The translations under genes were made by a program, and so were the position numbers. Below, one piece after another: positions 23,764 through 32,403 of a stretch of DNA of 64,000 nt; position 1 is the first letter of the stretch, and the number at the start of each line of letters is the position of its first letter. The stretch is from DASXKD01 sp963734725. GTDB taxonomy: Bacteria > Actinomycetota > Actinomycetes > Streptosporangiales > Streptosporangiaceae. The notes beneath the pieces are model-generated. The model saw only the letters and a program-made list of their open reading frames with translations, was not told the DNA's origin and searched no databases. The stretch is from assembly GCA_963734725.1 (NCBI GenBank), contig CAVTIX010000009.1, positions 372,001-436,000 of the forward strand. Reading direction: 5' to 3'.

Positions 23764-26700
23764 GTGCAGATCGGGTTGCTTGGACCATTCGAGGTTCGCA
23801 CGGACGACGGCCGCGTCGCCGAGGTGCCGGGCGCCCGGTTGCGCGGGCTGTTGATCGCACTCGCGCTCGAATCAGGTCACGTAGTCCCGAAGGCGACGCT
23901 CGTCAACTGGATCTGGGGTGAGCGTCCGCCCTCCGACGCGGCGAATGCCCTGCAACGCTTGGCTTCCCGGCTGCGGAAGGCGCTGCCCACAGGTTTGATC
24001 GAGGGACAGCCGGGCGGCTACCGGTTGACGGCGGCGCCCGACATTGTCGATGCGCTGCGGTTCGAACGCCTCCTTGCCCAGGCTCGCCTAGAGGAGAGCC
24101 CCGGGCGGGTTCGGCTGTTGCGCGAAGCCCTCGCCTTGTGGCGCGGCGCGGCCATGCAGGATGTCGCGTTGGAGGACAGCGAAGCGTTCAACGCAGCGGT
24201 GACTCGGCTCGAGGCGCTGCGCCTGACGGCGATGGAAGATCGGTTCGAAGCGGAGGTCAGTCTCGGCCAGGGTGTGGAGGCAATCGCGGAACTGACCGAC
24301 GCGGTGACCGCGCATCCGCTGCGGGAACGGATGGTTGCTGCGCTGATGCGTGCGCTCGTGGCAGCCGGTCGCGACTCCGAAGCCCTGCTCATCTACGAGC
24401 GCACGAGGGAGGCGCTGGCCGACGCGCTGGGCGTCGACCCCTCTCCGGAGTTGTCGGCCGTGCACGTCGCGTTGCTACGGGGCGAGCTGGGGCGCCGGGA
24501 AGAGAACCGGAAGACCAACGTGCGGGCCGAGCTCACAAGTTTCGTCGGCCGGGACGACGACGTGGCCGCGGTCCGCGAGCTCATCATGGAGCATCGGCTG
24601 ACTACCCTGGTCGGGCCCGGTGGCTCGGGAAAGACCAGGCTGGCCACGGAAACCGCCCGTACGCTGATCGGCGACCTGCCGGACGGGGTCTGGCTGGTGG
24701 AGCTCGCCGCCATCGGTGCGGACGGTGACGTGGCGCAGGCGACGCTGGCTGGGCTTGGCCTCCGGGATGCTCTGCTCGGTGCGGCGCCGAGCGCGGATGT
24801 GGCGGACGGGCTGATCGCCGCGATCCGCGAGCGGGAGGCGCTGCTGATACTGGATAATTGCGAGCACGTGATCGAGGCGGCGGCGAAGTTCGCCGATCGA
24901 GTGCTCGGGGAGTGCCGACGGCTGCGGATCCTGGCGACGAGCAGGGAACCGCTCGGCATCACCGGTGAGACGCTGTGGCTGGTCGAGCCGCTGGCCTTGC
25001 CGGAGGGGGACGCCAGCCTTGGCGGGATCGCCTCCTCGCCGGCGGTCCGGTTGCTGCGGGACCGCGCGGGCGCGGTGCGCAAGGACCTCGGAGTCGACGG
25101 ACACGCCTTGTCGACGATGGCGCGCATCTGCCGGGCGCTGGACGGGATGCCGCTGGCTATCGAACTGGCCGCGGCCAGGCTGCGCACCATGTCCATCGAA
25201 CAGCTCGCCAACCGGCTCGATGACCGGTTCCGCCTGCTGACCAGCGGAAGCCGTACCGCGTTGCCGCGGCACAAGACGCTGCGCGCGGTGGTCGACTGGA
25301 GCTGGGAGTTGCTCACCGATGCCGAGCGGACGGTCCTGCGCAGGCTCTCGGTGTTCTCGGGAGGGGCGAGCCTGGAGGCGGCCGAGAGGGTCTGCGTCGG
25401 CGATGCGGTCGAGCAGGAGGAGGTTCTCGAGTTGCTCATCTCGCTGGCCGAGAAATCGCTGCTGCTCAGCGAGGGCGACGGCGCTCCGCGCTATCGGATG
25501 CTCGGCACGATCAAGGAGTACGCCGCGCAGCGGCTTGTGGAAGTGGCGGAATCGGGCCCGGCTCGGCAGGCGCATCTCGGCTACTTCACCGAACTCACCG
25601 AGACCGCGGAGCCGCACCTTCGCCGCGCCGAGCAATTGGAATGGCTCGCCACGCTCGAGGCCGAGCACGACAACATCGGCGCCGCGATGCGGGGGGCGAT
25701 CGCGGCCGGTGAGGCGCAGCAGGCGATGCGGCTCGCGGCGGCGGCCGGCTGGTATTGGTGGCTCGGCGGGCACCGGGCCGAAGGCATCGAGCTGATCATC
25801 GCGGCCACCAAGGTCCCCGGCCAGGTGAGCGATGACGTTCGGGCCATGGTGTACGCGCTGGTGGTGCTGTTCTTGGGCTCCGGGCGGGGCGACGAGCACC
25901 AGGTCGCGGACTGGATCCACCAGGCGTATCGGTTCAGCCAGCACAGTCAGCGCCGCAACCCGCTGCTGGGGCTGGTCGCCCCGCTGGAACGCATGTTGGA
26001 GGCGCCGGACGCCTCCTTGTCCGCGTTCGAGCCATTGCTGGACTCCGAGGACCCGTGGGTAGGCGCCCTGGCCCGGTGGCAGCTCGGCAAGATGCGGATC
26101 ATGATCGGCCAAGGCGGCCAGGATGCCGAGGCGTATCTGGAGATGGCGCTCGCCGAGTTCCAGACGCTCGGCGAACGCTTCGGGATTTCGTTGGCCCTGT
26201 CCGAGCTGGGGGACTTCATCGCCATGCGCGGCGAGTTCGCCGACGCCTGCGAGCATTACGAACAGGCGATCGCGGTCATCACCGAGGTCGGTGCTATCGA
26301 GGATCTCATCGGGCTGCGGACCCGGCAGGCCCTGCTGTACTGGCTGCACGGCGATCACCCCGCCAGCGCGGCCGCCATCGCCGAGGCCGAGCGGTTCGCC
26401 GACGGGGTCACCTGGCCGTACGCGCTGGTCGAGCTGGCTCTCGCCAAGGCGGAGCTCGCTCGTTGGGGTGGTAATGCCGAGGAGGCACGCCGTCAACTCG
26501 GCGTCGCGACCACCCTCATGGGCGACGACGCGGATCAGGCGAACATCCGCGCCGGAATCCACGATGTGCTCGGCTACCTGGCCGGCGATCTCCGTGAGGC
26601 CCGTACCCACCGCGTGGCTGCCTGGCAGGCGGTGTCCGAGGCGGGACCCGCACTCTTGGTCGCCAAGACACTCGTCGGGATCGCGGACCTAGCAGTTCGC

Positions 26701-26901
26701 CTCGACCAGTACGAACAGGCGGCACGGTTGCTCGCGGCCAGCGTCCGCGTACGCGGACTGCCGGATCGCTCCAACCCGGATGCGGCCAGGATCGAGCGGG
26801 ACGTGCGGCGTCACCTCGGCGAAGCACGCTTCGCCGAGGTGACGCTGCAGGGTACGCAGGCGAGCTGGTCTGAGCTGGTCGAGGTCACGCTCGCTTCTTG
26901 A
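23764..26901 (+). CDS. BTAD/SARP-type regulator with NB-ARC and TPR domains (AfsR-like)
   Basis: A 1045-residue STAND regulator. Residues 1-90 are an OmpR-like winged helix (LLGPFEVRTDDGRVAEV, ALPTGLIEGQPGGYRL). Residues about 95-245 are the bacterial transcriptional activator domain. The NB-ARC ATPase starts near 265, with Walker A VGPGGSGKT (about 282-290), Walker B ALLILDN and the GMPLAIELAAARL motif. The rest (about 560-1040) is TPR-like. The start is GTG 23764. It lies convergent with the DUF4097/ABC operon, whose promoter holds 11-bp direct repeats of SARP type, so it is the obvious candidate regulator. Confidence 0.92.
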   Translation: MQIGLLGPFEVRTDDGRVAEVPGARLRGLLIALALESGHVVPKATLVNWIWGERPPSDAANALQRLASRLRKALPTGLIEGQPGGYRLTAAPDIVDALRFERLLAQARLEESPGRVRLLREALALWRGAAMQDVALEDSEAFNAAVTRLEALRLTAMEDRFEAEVSLGQGVEAIAELTDAVTAHPLRERMVAALMRALVAAGRDSEALLIYERTREALADALGVDPSPELSAVHVALLRGELGRREENRKTNVRAELTSFVGRDDDVAAVRELIMEHRLTTLVGPGGSGKTRLATETARTLIGDLPDGVWLVELAAIGADGDVAQATLAGLGLRDALLGAAPSADVADGLIAAIREREALLILDNCEHVIEAAAKFADRVLGECRRLRILATSREPLGITGETLWLVEPLALPEGDASLGGIASSPAVRLLRDRAGAVRKDLGVDGHALSTMARICRALDGMPLAIELAAARLRTMSIEQLANRLDDRFRLLTSGSRTALPRHKTLRAVVDWSWELLTDAERTVLRRLSVFSGGASLEAAERVCVGDAVEQEEVLELLISLAEKSLLLSEGDGAPRYRMLGTIKEYAAQRLVEVAESGPARQAHLGYFTELTETAEPHLRRAEQLEWLATLEAEHDNIGAAMRGAIAAGEAQQAMRLAAAAGWYWWLGGHRAEGIELIIAATKVPGQVSDDVRAMVYALVVLFLGSGRGDEHQVADWIHQAYRFSQHSQRRNPLLGLVAPLERMLEAPDASLSAFEPLLDSEDPWVGALARWQLGKMRIMIGQGGQDAEAYLEMALAEFQTLGERFGISLALSELGDFIAMRGEFADACEHYEQAIAVITEVGAIEDLIGLRTRQALLYWLHGDHPASAAAIAEAERFADGVTWPYALVELALAKAELARWGGNAEEARRQLGVATTLMGDDADQANIRAGIHDVLGYLAGDLREARTHRVAAWQAVSEAGPALLVAKTLVGIADLAVRLDQYEQAARLLAASVRVRGLPDRSNPDAARIERDVRRHLGEARFAEVTLQGTQASWSELVEVTLAS

Positions 26902-26904
26902 CGG

Positions 26905-27741
26905 TCAGCTTGCTGCGCGTTGAATGATGATGTCGCCGTGCCGCGTGCGGGCGTGGACCGAGACCAAGGTGTCGGACGTGGCAGGATTTTCCTGCGATGC
27001 AACGGAATTGCGCACCGACCCACGCTCGCTGTTGGCGTCCACCCTTGCCGCGGCGCCTTCGCTGATGCCGACCTCGATGTTTCCCGAGCCGTTCATCAGC
27101 TTTGCCTGGCCGTGTGTCATCCGGCCGATCCGAATGACGCCGCTGGCTGTCGTGGCGGTGATGCTGCCGTCGGCGCGGTCGATGTCGAAGTCGCCGCTGC
27201 CGCTGCTGAGATCGAGGTCGGCCTCGGCGTGGCCGATCCAGGCCTGCCCGCCGGAGCTCGAGAGCCCGACGGCGCCTTCGACCTCGCCGATCCGCACCGC
27301 GAACGCCCCGCCGTCGATGTTGGCGCGCCCGGCGATGTGGCCGATCGCGACCTCACCGGACGCGATGCTCGCCTGCAGCGCGGCGATGCGGTCCAGCTGG
27401 ACCTGACCCGATGCCAGGTGCAGCTCGCACTGGCCGACTGGGCCGTCAACCTGAACGCTCGAGTGCGCCAGGTACGCGGCCAGGCTCGAGCCGGCGGGCA
27501 GGTCGATCGTGATGGCGACCGAGCCACTCTTGTCCCCGGGGGTGGTCGTCTTGACCGACAGCAGACCGCCGGCGAAGTTGACCTTGGTCTTGTTGGCCAC
27601 CTTGACGTCCGACCGGCTCGCCTCGTTGACGGGTTCGACCAGCACCATGGTTTCGGTCCTGTCGCTCGCGGTGACCTGCACCCGGGCACCGGCGACTTCC
27701 ACGGTGGCGGCGATGGGCTCTGGCGTGGCGAATGTAGGCAT
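26905..27741 (-). CDS. DUF4097 beta-strand repeat protein
   Basis: A 278-residue protein built of short repeated beta-strands, for example ASIASGEVAIGHIAGRANI, SSGSGDFDIDRADGSITATT and NGSGNIEVGISEG, the pattern of DUF4097 adhesin-like right-handed helices. There is no signal peptide. The ATG has an AGGAGAAG site. It is the third gene of the operon after the ABC ATPase and permease, 63 bp from the permease. DUF4097 proteins often travel with regulators and drug exporters in actinomycetes; the molecular role is not established. Confidence 0.85.
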   Translation of the reverse strand: MPTFATPEPIAATVEVAGARVQVTASDRTETMVLVEPVNEASRSDVKVANKTKVNFAGGLLSVKTTTPGDKSGSVAITIDLPAGSSLAAYLAHSSVQVDGPVGQCELHLASGQVQLDRIAALQASIASGEVAIGHIAGRANIDGGAFAVRIGEVEGAVGLSSSGGQAWIGHAEADLDLSSGSGDFDIDRADGSITATTASGVIRIGRMTHGQAKLMNGSGNIEVGISEGAAARVDANSERGSVRNSVASQENPATSDTLVSVHARTRHGDIIIQRAAS

Positions 27742-27804
27742 GAAACTTCTCCTCTTGTCTCGTATGTGATCTGTTGGTGGGCGGTTCAGCCGACGCCCGG
27801 GCGG

Positions 27805-28548
27805 TCAGGCTCGCTTCTTGAAGGTGGAGAGCGACCACAGATAGCCGACCAGGGCGATCCCGACGCACCAGGCGACCGCGGCGATCGCGTCGCCGGCTGA
27901 CGGTGTGCCGTTCAGCAGCCCGCGCAGGGTTTCGATGATCGGCGTGAAGGGCTGATACTCCGCGAATTGCCGCACACCAGCTCCCATCTTGGCGACCGGC
28001 ACGATCGCGCTGCTCAGGAACGGCAGCAGGATCAGCGGCACGATGGCCATCCCCGCCGACTCTGGGGTTTTCGCAACCAATCCCAAGGCGACCGTAATCC
28101 AGCTGGTCGCGAAGGAGACCAGCACGATGACACCGATCACACCGAGCCATTGGAGGAAACTCGCGGCCGGCCGGAATCCCAGCCCGAAGGCCACTCCGAT
28201 GATGGCCGCAATGGCGATGAAACTGCGGAGCATCGTGGCGGCGACATGAGCGCTCAGTACGGCGCTGCGGGATATATCCATCACCTTGAAACGGTTGATG
28301 ATTCCCTTCGTCATGTCGGAGTTCACGGCCAACGCGGTCGCGCTCAGCCCGTAGCAGATCGCCAACACGATCATGCCCGGCGTCGCGTAATCGATGTAAC
28401 TGGAACCAACATTGAAGGCATTGCCGATCACGTATACGAACATCAGCATAAGAACGACAGGAAATATGACTGCGTTGAACACCGCAGTCGGATTCCGGAC
28501 GGTATGCTTGAAGTTGCGGCGCAGCATGATCACCGAATCAGTGCTCAT
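27805..28548 (-). CDS. ABC-2 type exporter permease
   Basis: A 247-residue protein with six membrane helices and the ABC-2/DrrB layout: the N-terminal MLRRNFKHTVRNPTAVFN, membrane segments at about 22-42, 56-75, 103-128, 133-158, 165-185 and 222-240, and the ending YQPFTPIIETLRGLLNG before the last helix. It forms a homodimer with the ATPase encoded immediately upstream, whose stop codon overlaps this ATG (ATGA). It is probably an export pump for a drug or natural product. Confidence 0.92.
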   Translation of the reverse strand: MSTDSVIMLRRNFKHTVRNPTAVFNAVIFPVVLMLMFVYVIGNAFNVGSSYIDYATPGMIVLAICYGLSATALAVNSDMTKGIINRFKVMDISRSAVLSAHVAATMLRSFIAIAAIIGVAFGLGFRPAASFLQWLGVIGVIVLVSFATSWITVALGLVAKTPESAGMAIVPLILLPFLSSAIVPVAKMGAGVRQFAEYQPFTPIIETLRGLLNGTPSAGDAIAAVAWCVGIALVGYLWSLSTFKKRA

Positions 28549-29489
28549 CGTGCGATCTCCTCCGTGTTTGCGTGACCAGTCAGGGCAAGGAAAACGTCAT
28601 CGAGGTCCGGCGTGTGCACGGAGAACTCTTCGACCTCAATGGAATGTGCATCCAGTTGACCAAGCAGGGCCCGCAACGATTTCACCCCGGCATCGCTGGG
28701 AACCTGCAGGGTCAGGTCCTCGTCATCCCGCGTGGCGCCGGTCAGGACCCATGCCGCCGCGTCGAGTTCAAGGACGTCGGTGAACCGGAGTCGGACATGA
28801 CTGCCAGGGACCTGGCGCTTGAGCTCGCTGGGAGTGCCCTGGGCGACCAGATGGCCCTGGTCGAGCACTGCGATCCGGTCCGCGAGCCGATCGGCCTCAT
28901 CCAGGTACTGGGTGGTCAGGAAGATTGTGACGCCATCGGCCACCAGCTGGCGGATGATGTCCCACATCGTGCGGCGGCTGCGCGGGTCCAATCCTGTCGT
29001 CGGCTCGTCCAGGAAAATGATCGTGGGTTTGCCGACCAAGGTCATCGCCAGGTCGAGCTTCCGGCGCATGCCGCCGGAATAGGTCGCCGCCAGCTTCTGC
29101 GCCGACTCCGCCAGGTCGAACCGTTCCAGCAAGTCGGCGACTACCCGTTTCGCCTCGCCGGCGCCCAAACGCTTGAGATCGGCCATCAACTGCAGGTTCT
29201 CCTGGCCGGTCAGCAACTCGTCCACCGCGGCGAACTGGCCGGTGACCCCGATGGCCGCGCGTACGGCCTTGGTCTCGGTCGCCACATCATGCCCGGCGAC
29301 GCGTGCCGTGCCGCCGTCGGCCTTCATCAACGTGGTCAGCAGGTTGACCGTCGTCGTCTTCCCCGCCCCATTGGGGCCGAGCAGGGAAAAAACCGTGCCA
29401 GCGGGAACATCTAGATCGATGCCATCGAGCACGACCTTGTCCCCGTATGCCTTCCGCAGCCCTGAAGCTGCGATCGCTGAGTTTCTCAT
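28545..29489 (-). CDS. ABC exporter ATPase (DrrA/daunorubicin-resistance type)
   Basis: A 314-residue ATPase with Walker A GPNGAGKTTT (about 38-47), Q-loop at GVTGQF, signature YSGGMRRKLDLA, Walker B IIFLDEPTTGLD, an H-loop replaced by TTQYLDEAD (Gln, as in DrrA), and the C-terminal DrrA-type domain ending VHTPDLDDVFLALTG. The start is ATG 29489. A longer frame to 29540 would run into the repeat operator and is rejected. It is the first gene of the operon with the permease and DUF4097. Confidence 0.93.
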   Translation of the reverse strand: MRNSAIAASGLRKAYGDKVVLDGIDLDVPAGTVFSLLGPNGAGKTTTVNLLTTLMKADGGTARVAGHDVATETKAVRAAIGVTGQFAAVDELLTGQENLQLMADLKRLGAGEAKRVVADLLERFDLAESAQKLAATYSGGMRRKLDLAMTLVGKPTIIFLDEPTTGLDPRSRRTMWDIIRQLVADGVTIFLTTQYLDEADRLADRIAVLDQGHLVAQGTPSELKRQVPGSHVRLRFTDVLELDAAAWVLTGATRDDEDLTLQVPSDAGVKSLRALLGQLDAHSIEVEEFSVHTPDLDDVFLALTGHANTEEIAR

Positions 29490-29510
29490 GCGACCACCAT
29501 CGGCGGCCGG

Positions 29511-29540
29511 CCTGACACGCCCCTGACACGCTCCTGACAC
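29511..29540 (-). promoter_or_regulatory. Three 11-bp direct repeats, SARP-type operator
   Basis: On the minus strand GTGTCAGG occurs three times at exactly 11-bp spacing (plus-strand positions 29511-29518, 29522-29529 and 29533-29540), the linkers being GC-rich. About 9 bp after the last repeat comes GATGGT, a plausible -10 hexamer, and then the ATG at 29489. SARP/AfsR activators bind repeats of this period placed about 8 bp before the -10. Confidence 0.75.
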
Positions 29541-29702
29541 CGCGTCCTAGACGTCTGGAAGCCCGCGGGGAGTGCGGCCTGGCGTCGCGGCGGATGCGCA
29601 GCCGCTATCGGCGGCAGCTGGCTGGCGCGGTCGAGCTCCCCGATGATCTACAGGCTCGATCGATCCTTTCTCACGCCCGGCCTCCTCGCCTAAGGTCATG
29701 TC

Positions 29703-30291
29703 ATGACTCCTGCGAAGCGGGTGTGGTTCGGGCTCGTGTTCGCCGCGGCGTTCGGTGTCGCTGCCGGACTGTTTAAGGGCAACGACGCGGGCCCGAGGGG
29801 CGGCATCGGCAACCTGAGCGCCCCCTGGCTTCTGGTGGCCTTGTTTCCGGCACTGCACTGCCGGTCGGTGATGCGCGGAGCGCTTCTGGGCTTGGCCAGC
29901 ACCCTCGTGGCACTCGCTGGCTTCTACACAGCCCTCACGGCGGTCTTGGCCGGTCAGCTCGGAGGGGGAGGGCACCTCACTGAGCTCTTCGTCGAGGTGC
30001 GCCAACCGCATCTACTTTCTTGGCGGCATCGTTACCGGGCCAATCCTGGGAGCAATTGGCGCGCGGATCGGCCGCCACCGGTCGGATTCCTTGTGGCTGG
30101 TGGTAGGCGCGCTCGTGGCCGGTGAGATCCTGGTGGTCGCGCTGGCGCACGGCCACCAGCTCTTCCTGGCCCCGTTCTACTTCGGCTGGGGTGTCACTGA
30201 CTGGACTCCTTATATCGGCGAGTCCATCGTGGGAATCGCGATCGTGCTTGCCGCCTTGTTCCGAAAGCGCTCACACGCGGCGACCCGATAA
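29703..30291 (+). pseudogene. Small integral membrane protein (DUF6518-like), frameshifted
   Basis: The first frame (from ATG 29703) encodes helices FGLVFAAAFGVAAGLFKG and LSAPWLLVALFPAL after PRGGIGN. The continuation (YFLGGIVTGPILGAIGARIG, then LWLVVGALVAGEILVVAL and the last helix to 30291) lies in another frame. One base inserted near 30000 explains the shift; the joined product would be about 195 residues with five or six helices. The DUF6518 assignment is tentative. It could be a sequencing error rather than true decay. Confidence 0.6.
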
Positions 30292-30456
30292 CAGGCGCTC
30301 AGTCACGAACGCACTCACCTGCACGAATAGCGAGCGTTGCCCAGACGCATGCTCATGCGCAGGTTGGCCCATTCCACCGTGGGTTTACGGGGGTCGGACC
30401 ACGGCTGAAACCTGGTAGAGCAGCCGCCGTACGCGCCCGGACACGGGCACCGGCCC

Positions 30457-31332
30457 TCAAATGGATCCGGGCGCCATCTCGATGACCGGGTACGGCCGCA
30501 CCAAAGTCGCGCGGGTATAGAGCAGGTCGAAGCCCTGGCGCTGCACGTTCTGCTGAGATTTCGATCCTGGCAGCGTGGTCACGACGGCGATGTCGCAGCC
30601 GGCGGCTGCGGCGTGGGCGAGCCGGGCCGACAGCAGCGCGGCCTGCACCCCGCGGCGGCGGTGCGCGGGCGCCGTCGTCGCGCCGGCGAGCTGCGCGACG
30701 CCTTCGGCCATGCGAAGGCGAGCGGCGCCGGCGATGACCCCGTCGCGCAGCGCGATGTAGCGGATTCCCCCGACCGCGGCGAAATCCCGGGCGGCCCGCG
30801 CGAGGACCTCCCGTGGCAGCTCGTCGTGCGGGGCCATGCCTGGGGCATCGGGGTGGGCGAAGCCATGCGAGACGACGTCCAGCCACGCCTCGAACTCCTC
30901 CTCGCCGCTTGGCCGGACCTCGACCTCCGGTGGCGTGACCCGTTCATGCTCGCCCCGCAGGGCCAGGCCGAGGACGTCGTCAAACAAGACGAGGCGATAG
31001 CCCCGCCTGGTCAGCACGGCGCCAATCGCGGGATCGGCAAGGTGGGCCAGTTCGACCCGCGCTGACGCGCCCACAGCGGCATAAGCCCGCTCGACCTGTT
31101 CCCACGCCGCCGGGCCCGGCACGCCGCCGAAGCCAAGCCCCGCGACCTTGTTGTACGGCGAGCCCGCCCCGGCGAAGCCCGCCACGCCACCGGCAACGGG
31201 CAGCGCAAAGCCCGCCTCCTCCGCCCGGCGGCGGGCTGCCGCACTGGCCTTGGCGATCAGCTGCGCCTCCGCCCGCTCGATGCGCTCAGCCAGGGCAGTG
31301 CCGCAAAACAAAGGCAACCGGCCCGCAGTCAC
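30457..31332 (-). CDS. GNAT-family N-acetyltransferase
   Basis: A 291-residue protein with an N-terminal helical/GNAT-like half and a C-terminal GNAT fold at about 150-285. The acetyl-CoA motif A is ATTAPAHRRRGVQAALLSAR, followed by LAHAAAAGCDIAVVTT and QRQGFDLLYTRATL. Such proteins acetylate small molecules or protein amino groups; the substrate is unknown. The start is GTG 31332. The two flanking gaps (30292-30456 and 31333-31500) show no genes. Confidence 0.88.
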   Translation of the reverse strand: MTAGRLPLFCGTALAERIERAEAQLIAKASAAARRRAEEAGFALPVAGGVAGFAGAGSPYNKVAGLGFGGVPGPAAWEQVERAYAAVGASARVELAHLADPAIGAVLTRRGYRLVLFDDVLGLALRGEHERVTPPEVEVRPSGEEEFEAWLDVVSHGFAHPDAPGMAPHDELPREVLARAARDFAAVGGIRYIALRDGVIAGAARLRMAEGVAQLAGATTAPAHRRRGVQAALLSARLAHAAAAGCDIAVVTTLPGSKSQQNVQRQGFDLLYTRATLVRPYPVIEMAPGSI

Positions 31333-31503
31333 CCGCAGAGCCTAGCCAACATCCCTCCCAGGGCGGCCGCTGCCGGTCGCGGCCCAGCGCCAAGCCGTGT
31401 TTGGCTTCACCGCTCTGGAATCCGGCACGGACTCCGCGGCTTCATCCGCAGGCAGCCTGCTGGCCTACAAGAGCGGTGCGGCAAGCGTTCCCGGCATACA
31501 GGC

Positions 31504-31549
31504 TGTCAACTATGGTTGACAACCACCATGCTGTCAACATACGTTGACA
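31504..31549 (+). promoter_or_regulatory. Twin palindromic operators
   Basis: TGTCAAC-TATG-GTTGACA (31504-31521) and TGTCAAC-ATAC-GTTGACA (31532-31549) have identical perfect 7-bp arms and lie 28 bp apart. The second ends 2 bp before the ATG of the HTH gene, so a bound protein would block both promoter and start. The strictly matched pair strongly suggests autoregulation by that HTH protein. Confidence 0.8.
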
Positions 31550-31551
31550 GC

Positions 31552-31773
31552 ATGGTGGGCGAGGTTCAGCTGGCCGAGGCGGCCAGCGGCGGGAATCCGG
31601 CCGAGGGCCTGCGGGCGGCACGTGCACTGCGTGAGCTGGCGGAGCGGCTGGAGGCGCTGCAGGTGAGCAATGCCCGGGCGCATGGCTGGTCGTGGGCGGA
31701 GATCGCCTTCTTCCTGGGGGTGAGCAAGCAGGCCGTGCACAAGAAGCACGCCGGGCGGCGCCCGCCCAGTTAG
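31552..31773 (+). CDS. Small HTH protein, probable autoregulator
   Basis: A 73-residue protein. Helix RALRELAERLEALQVSNAR leads into a helix-turn-helix with WSWAEIAFFLGVSKQAVHKK, recognition helix SKQAVHKKHA. ATG 31552 is preferred because the in-frame start at 31516 would place the twin operators inside the coding region. It sits 33 bp upstream of the Clp-N gene on the same strand. It probably represses this pair. I know similar HTH/Clp-N pairs from other actinomycetes, but not a characterised one. Confidence 0.8.
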   Translation: MVGEVQLAEAASGGNPAEGLRAARALRELAERLEALQVSNARAHGWSWAEIAFFLGVSKQAVHKKHAGRRPPS

Positions 31774-31806
31774 ACGACACGGCGAGTCCGGAGAGGAGAC
31801 CCCGAG

Positions 31807-32358
31807 ATGTTCGAGAGGTTCCGTCAGGACGCCCGCCGCGCCGTGGCGCGCGCCCGCGAGGAGGCGGCCGCTGCCGGGCTGGGCGAGATCGGCTGCGAGC
31901 ACCTGCTGCTAGGGCTGCGGGCGGAGCCGGGCCCAGCCGCCGCGGCGATGACCGCCGCAGGGCTGGAACTCACCGCGCTGCGAAGCCGGCTGCCCCAGGC
32001 CGGCTGGGCCGAGCCGGATGCGCTGGACGCGGACGCGCTCGCGTTGGTCGGCATCGACCTGGACCAGGTCCGGCGGGCAGCCGAAGCCACATTCGGGCCG
32101 GGCGCCCTCGACCGGGCCCGACGCGCCCGGCCCCGCAGGCCAGGCCGGATGCGGCTTACCGCGGAGGCGAAGAAGGCGCTGGAACTGGCGCTGCATGCAA
32201 CGATTGAGCTCCGGCACCGGGAGCTCACTGGCGGGCACCTGATGATCGGGATCATCGACCAAGGCCACAACGGCGCGCTCGACTTGCTTTCCGCATTCGC
32301 TGCCAGCCCCGCCGCGTTGCGCGCCGACGTGATCACCCGGCTGGCTGAGGCCGCCTGA
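31807..32358 (+). CDS. Clp N-terminal domain protein without ATPase
   Basis: A 183-residue protein. The start MFERFRQDARRAVARAREEA, with GCEHLLLGLRAEPG, is the first Clp-N repeat (about 1-75). A second repeat lies at about 117-180 (LTAEAKKALELALHATIELR, GGHLMIGIIDQG). There is no Walker A or AAA domain, so it cannot unfold proteins by itself. It may act as a substrate adaptor, a decoy for Clp substrates, or a stress sensor. It shares an operator region with the HTH gene upstream. Confidence 0.88.
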   Translation: MFERFRQDARRAVARAREEAAAAGLGEIGCEHLLLGLRAEPGPAAAAMTAAGLELTALRSRLPQAGWAEPDALDADALALVGIDLDQVRRAAEATFGPGALDRARRARPRRPGRMRLTAEAKKALELALHATIELRHRELTGGHLMIGIIDQGHNGALDLLSAFAASPAALRADVITRLAEAA

Positions 32359-32403
32359 CCGCCTATCGGTTACCTGCCGCAATTCCCAGCAAGACAAACT
32401 GTC

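Noticed and set aside
24475..26610. 711-residue minus-strand frame opposite the BTAD regulator
   Set aside because: Antisense shadow with high Gln/Arg/Gly content, no domains and no start signals. The plus-strand regulator explains the region.
28572..29414. 280-residue plus-strand frame opposite the ABC ATPase
   Set aside because: Mirror of the ATPase gene, with no start signal of its own.
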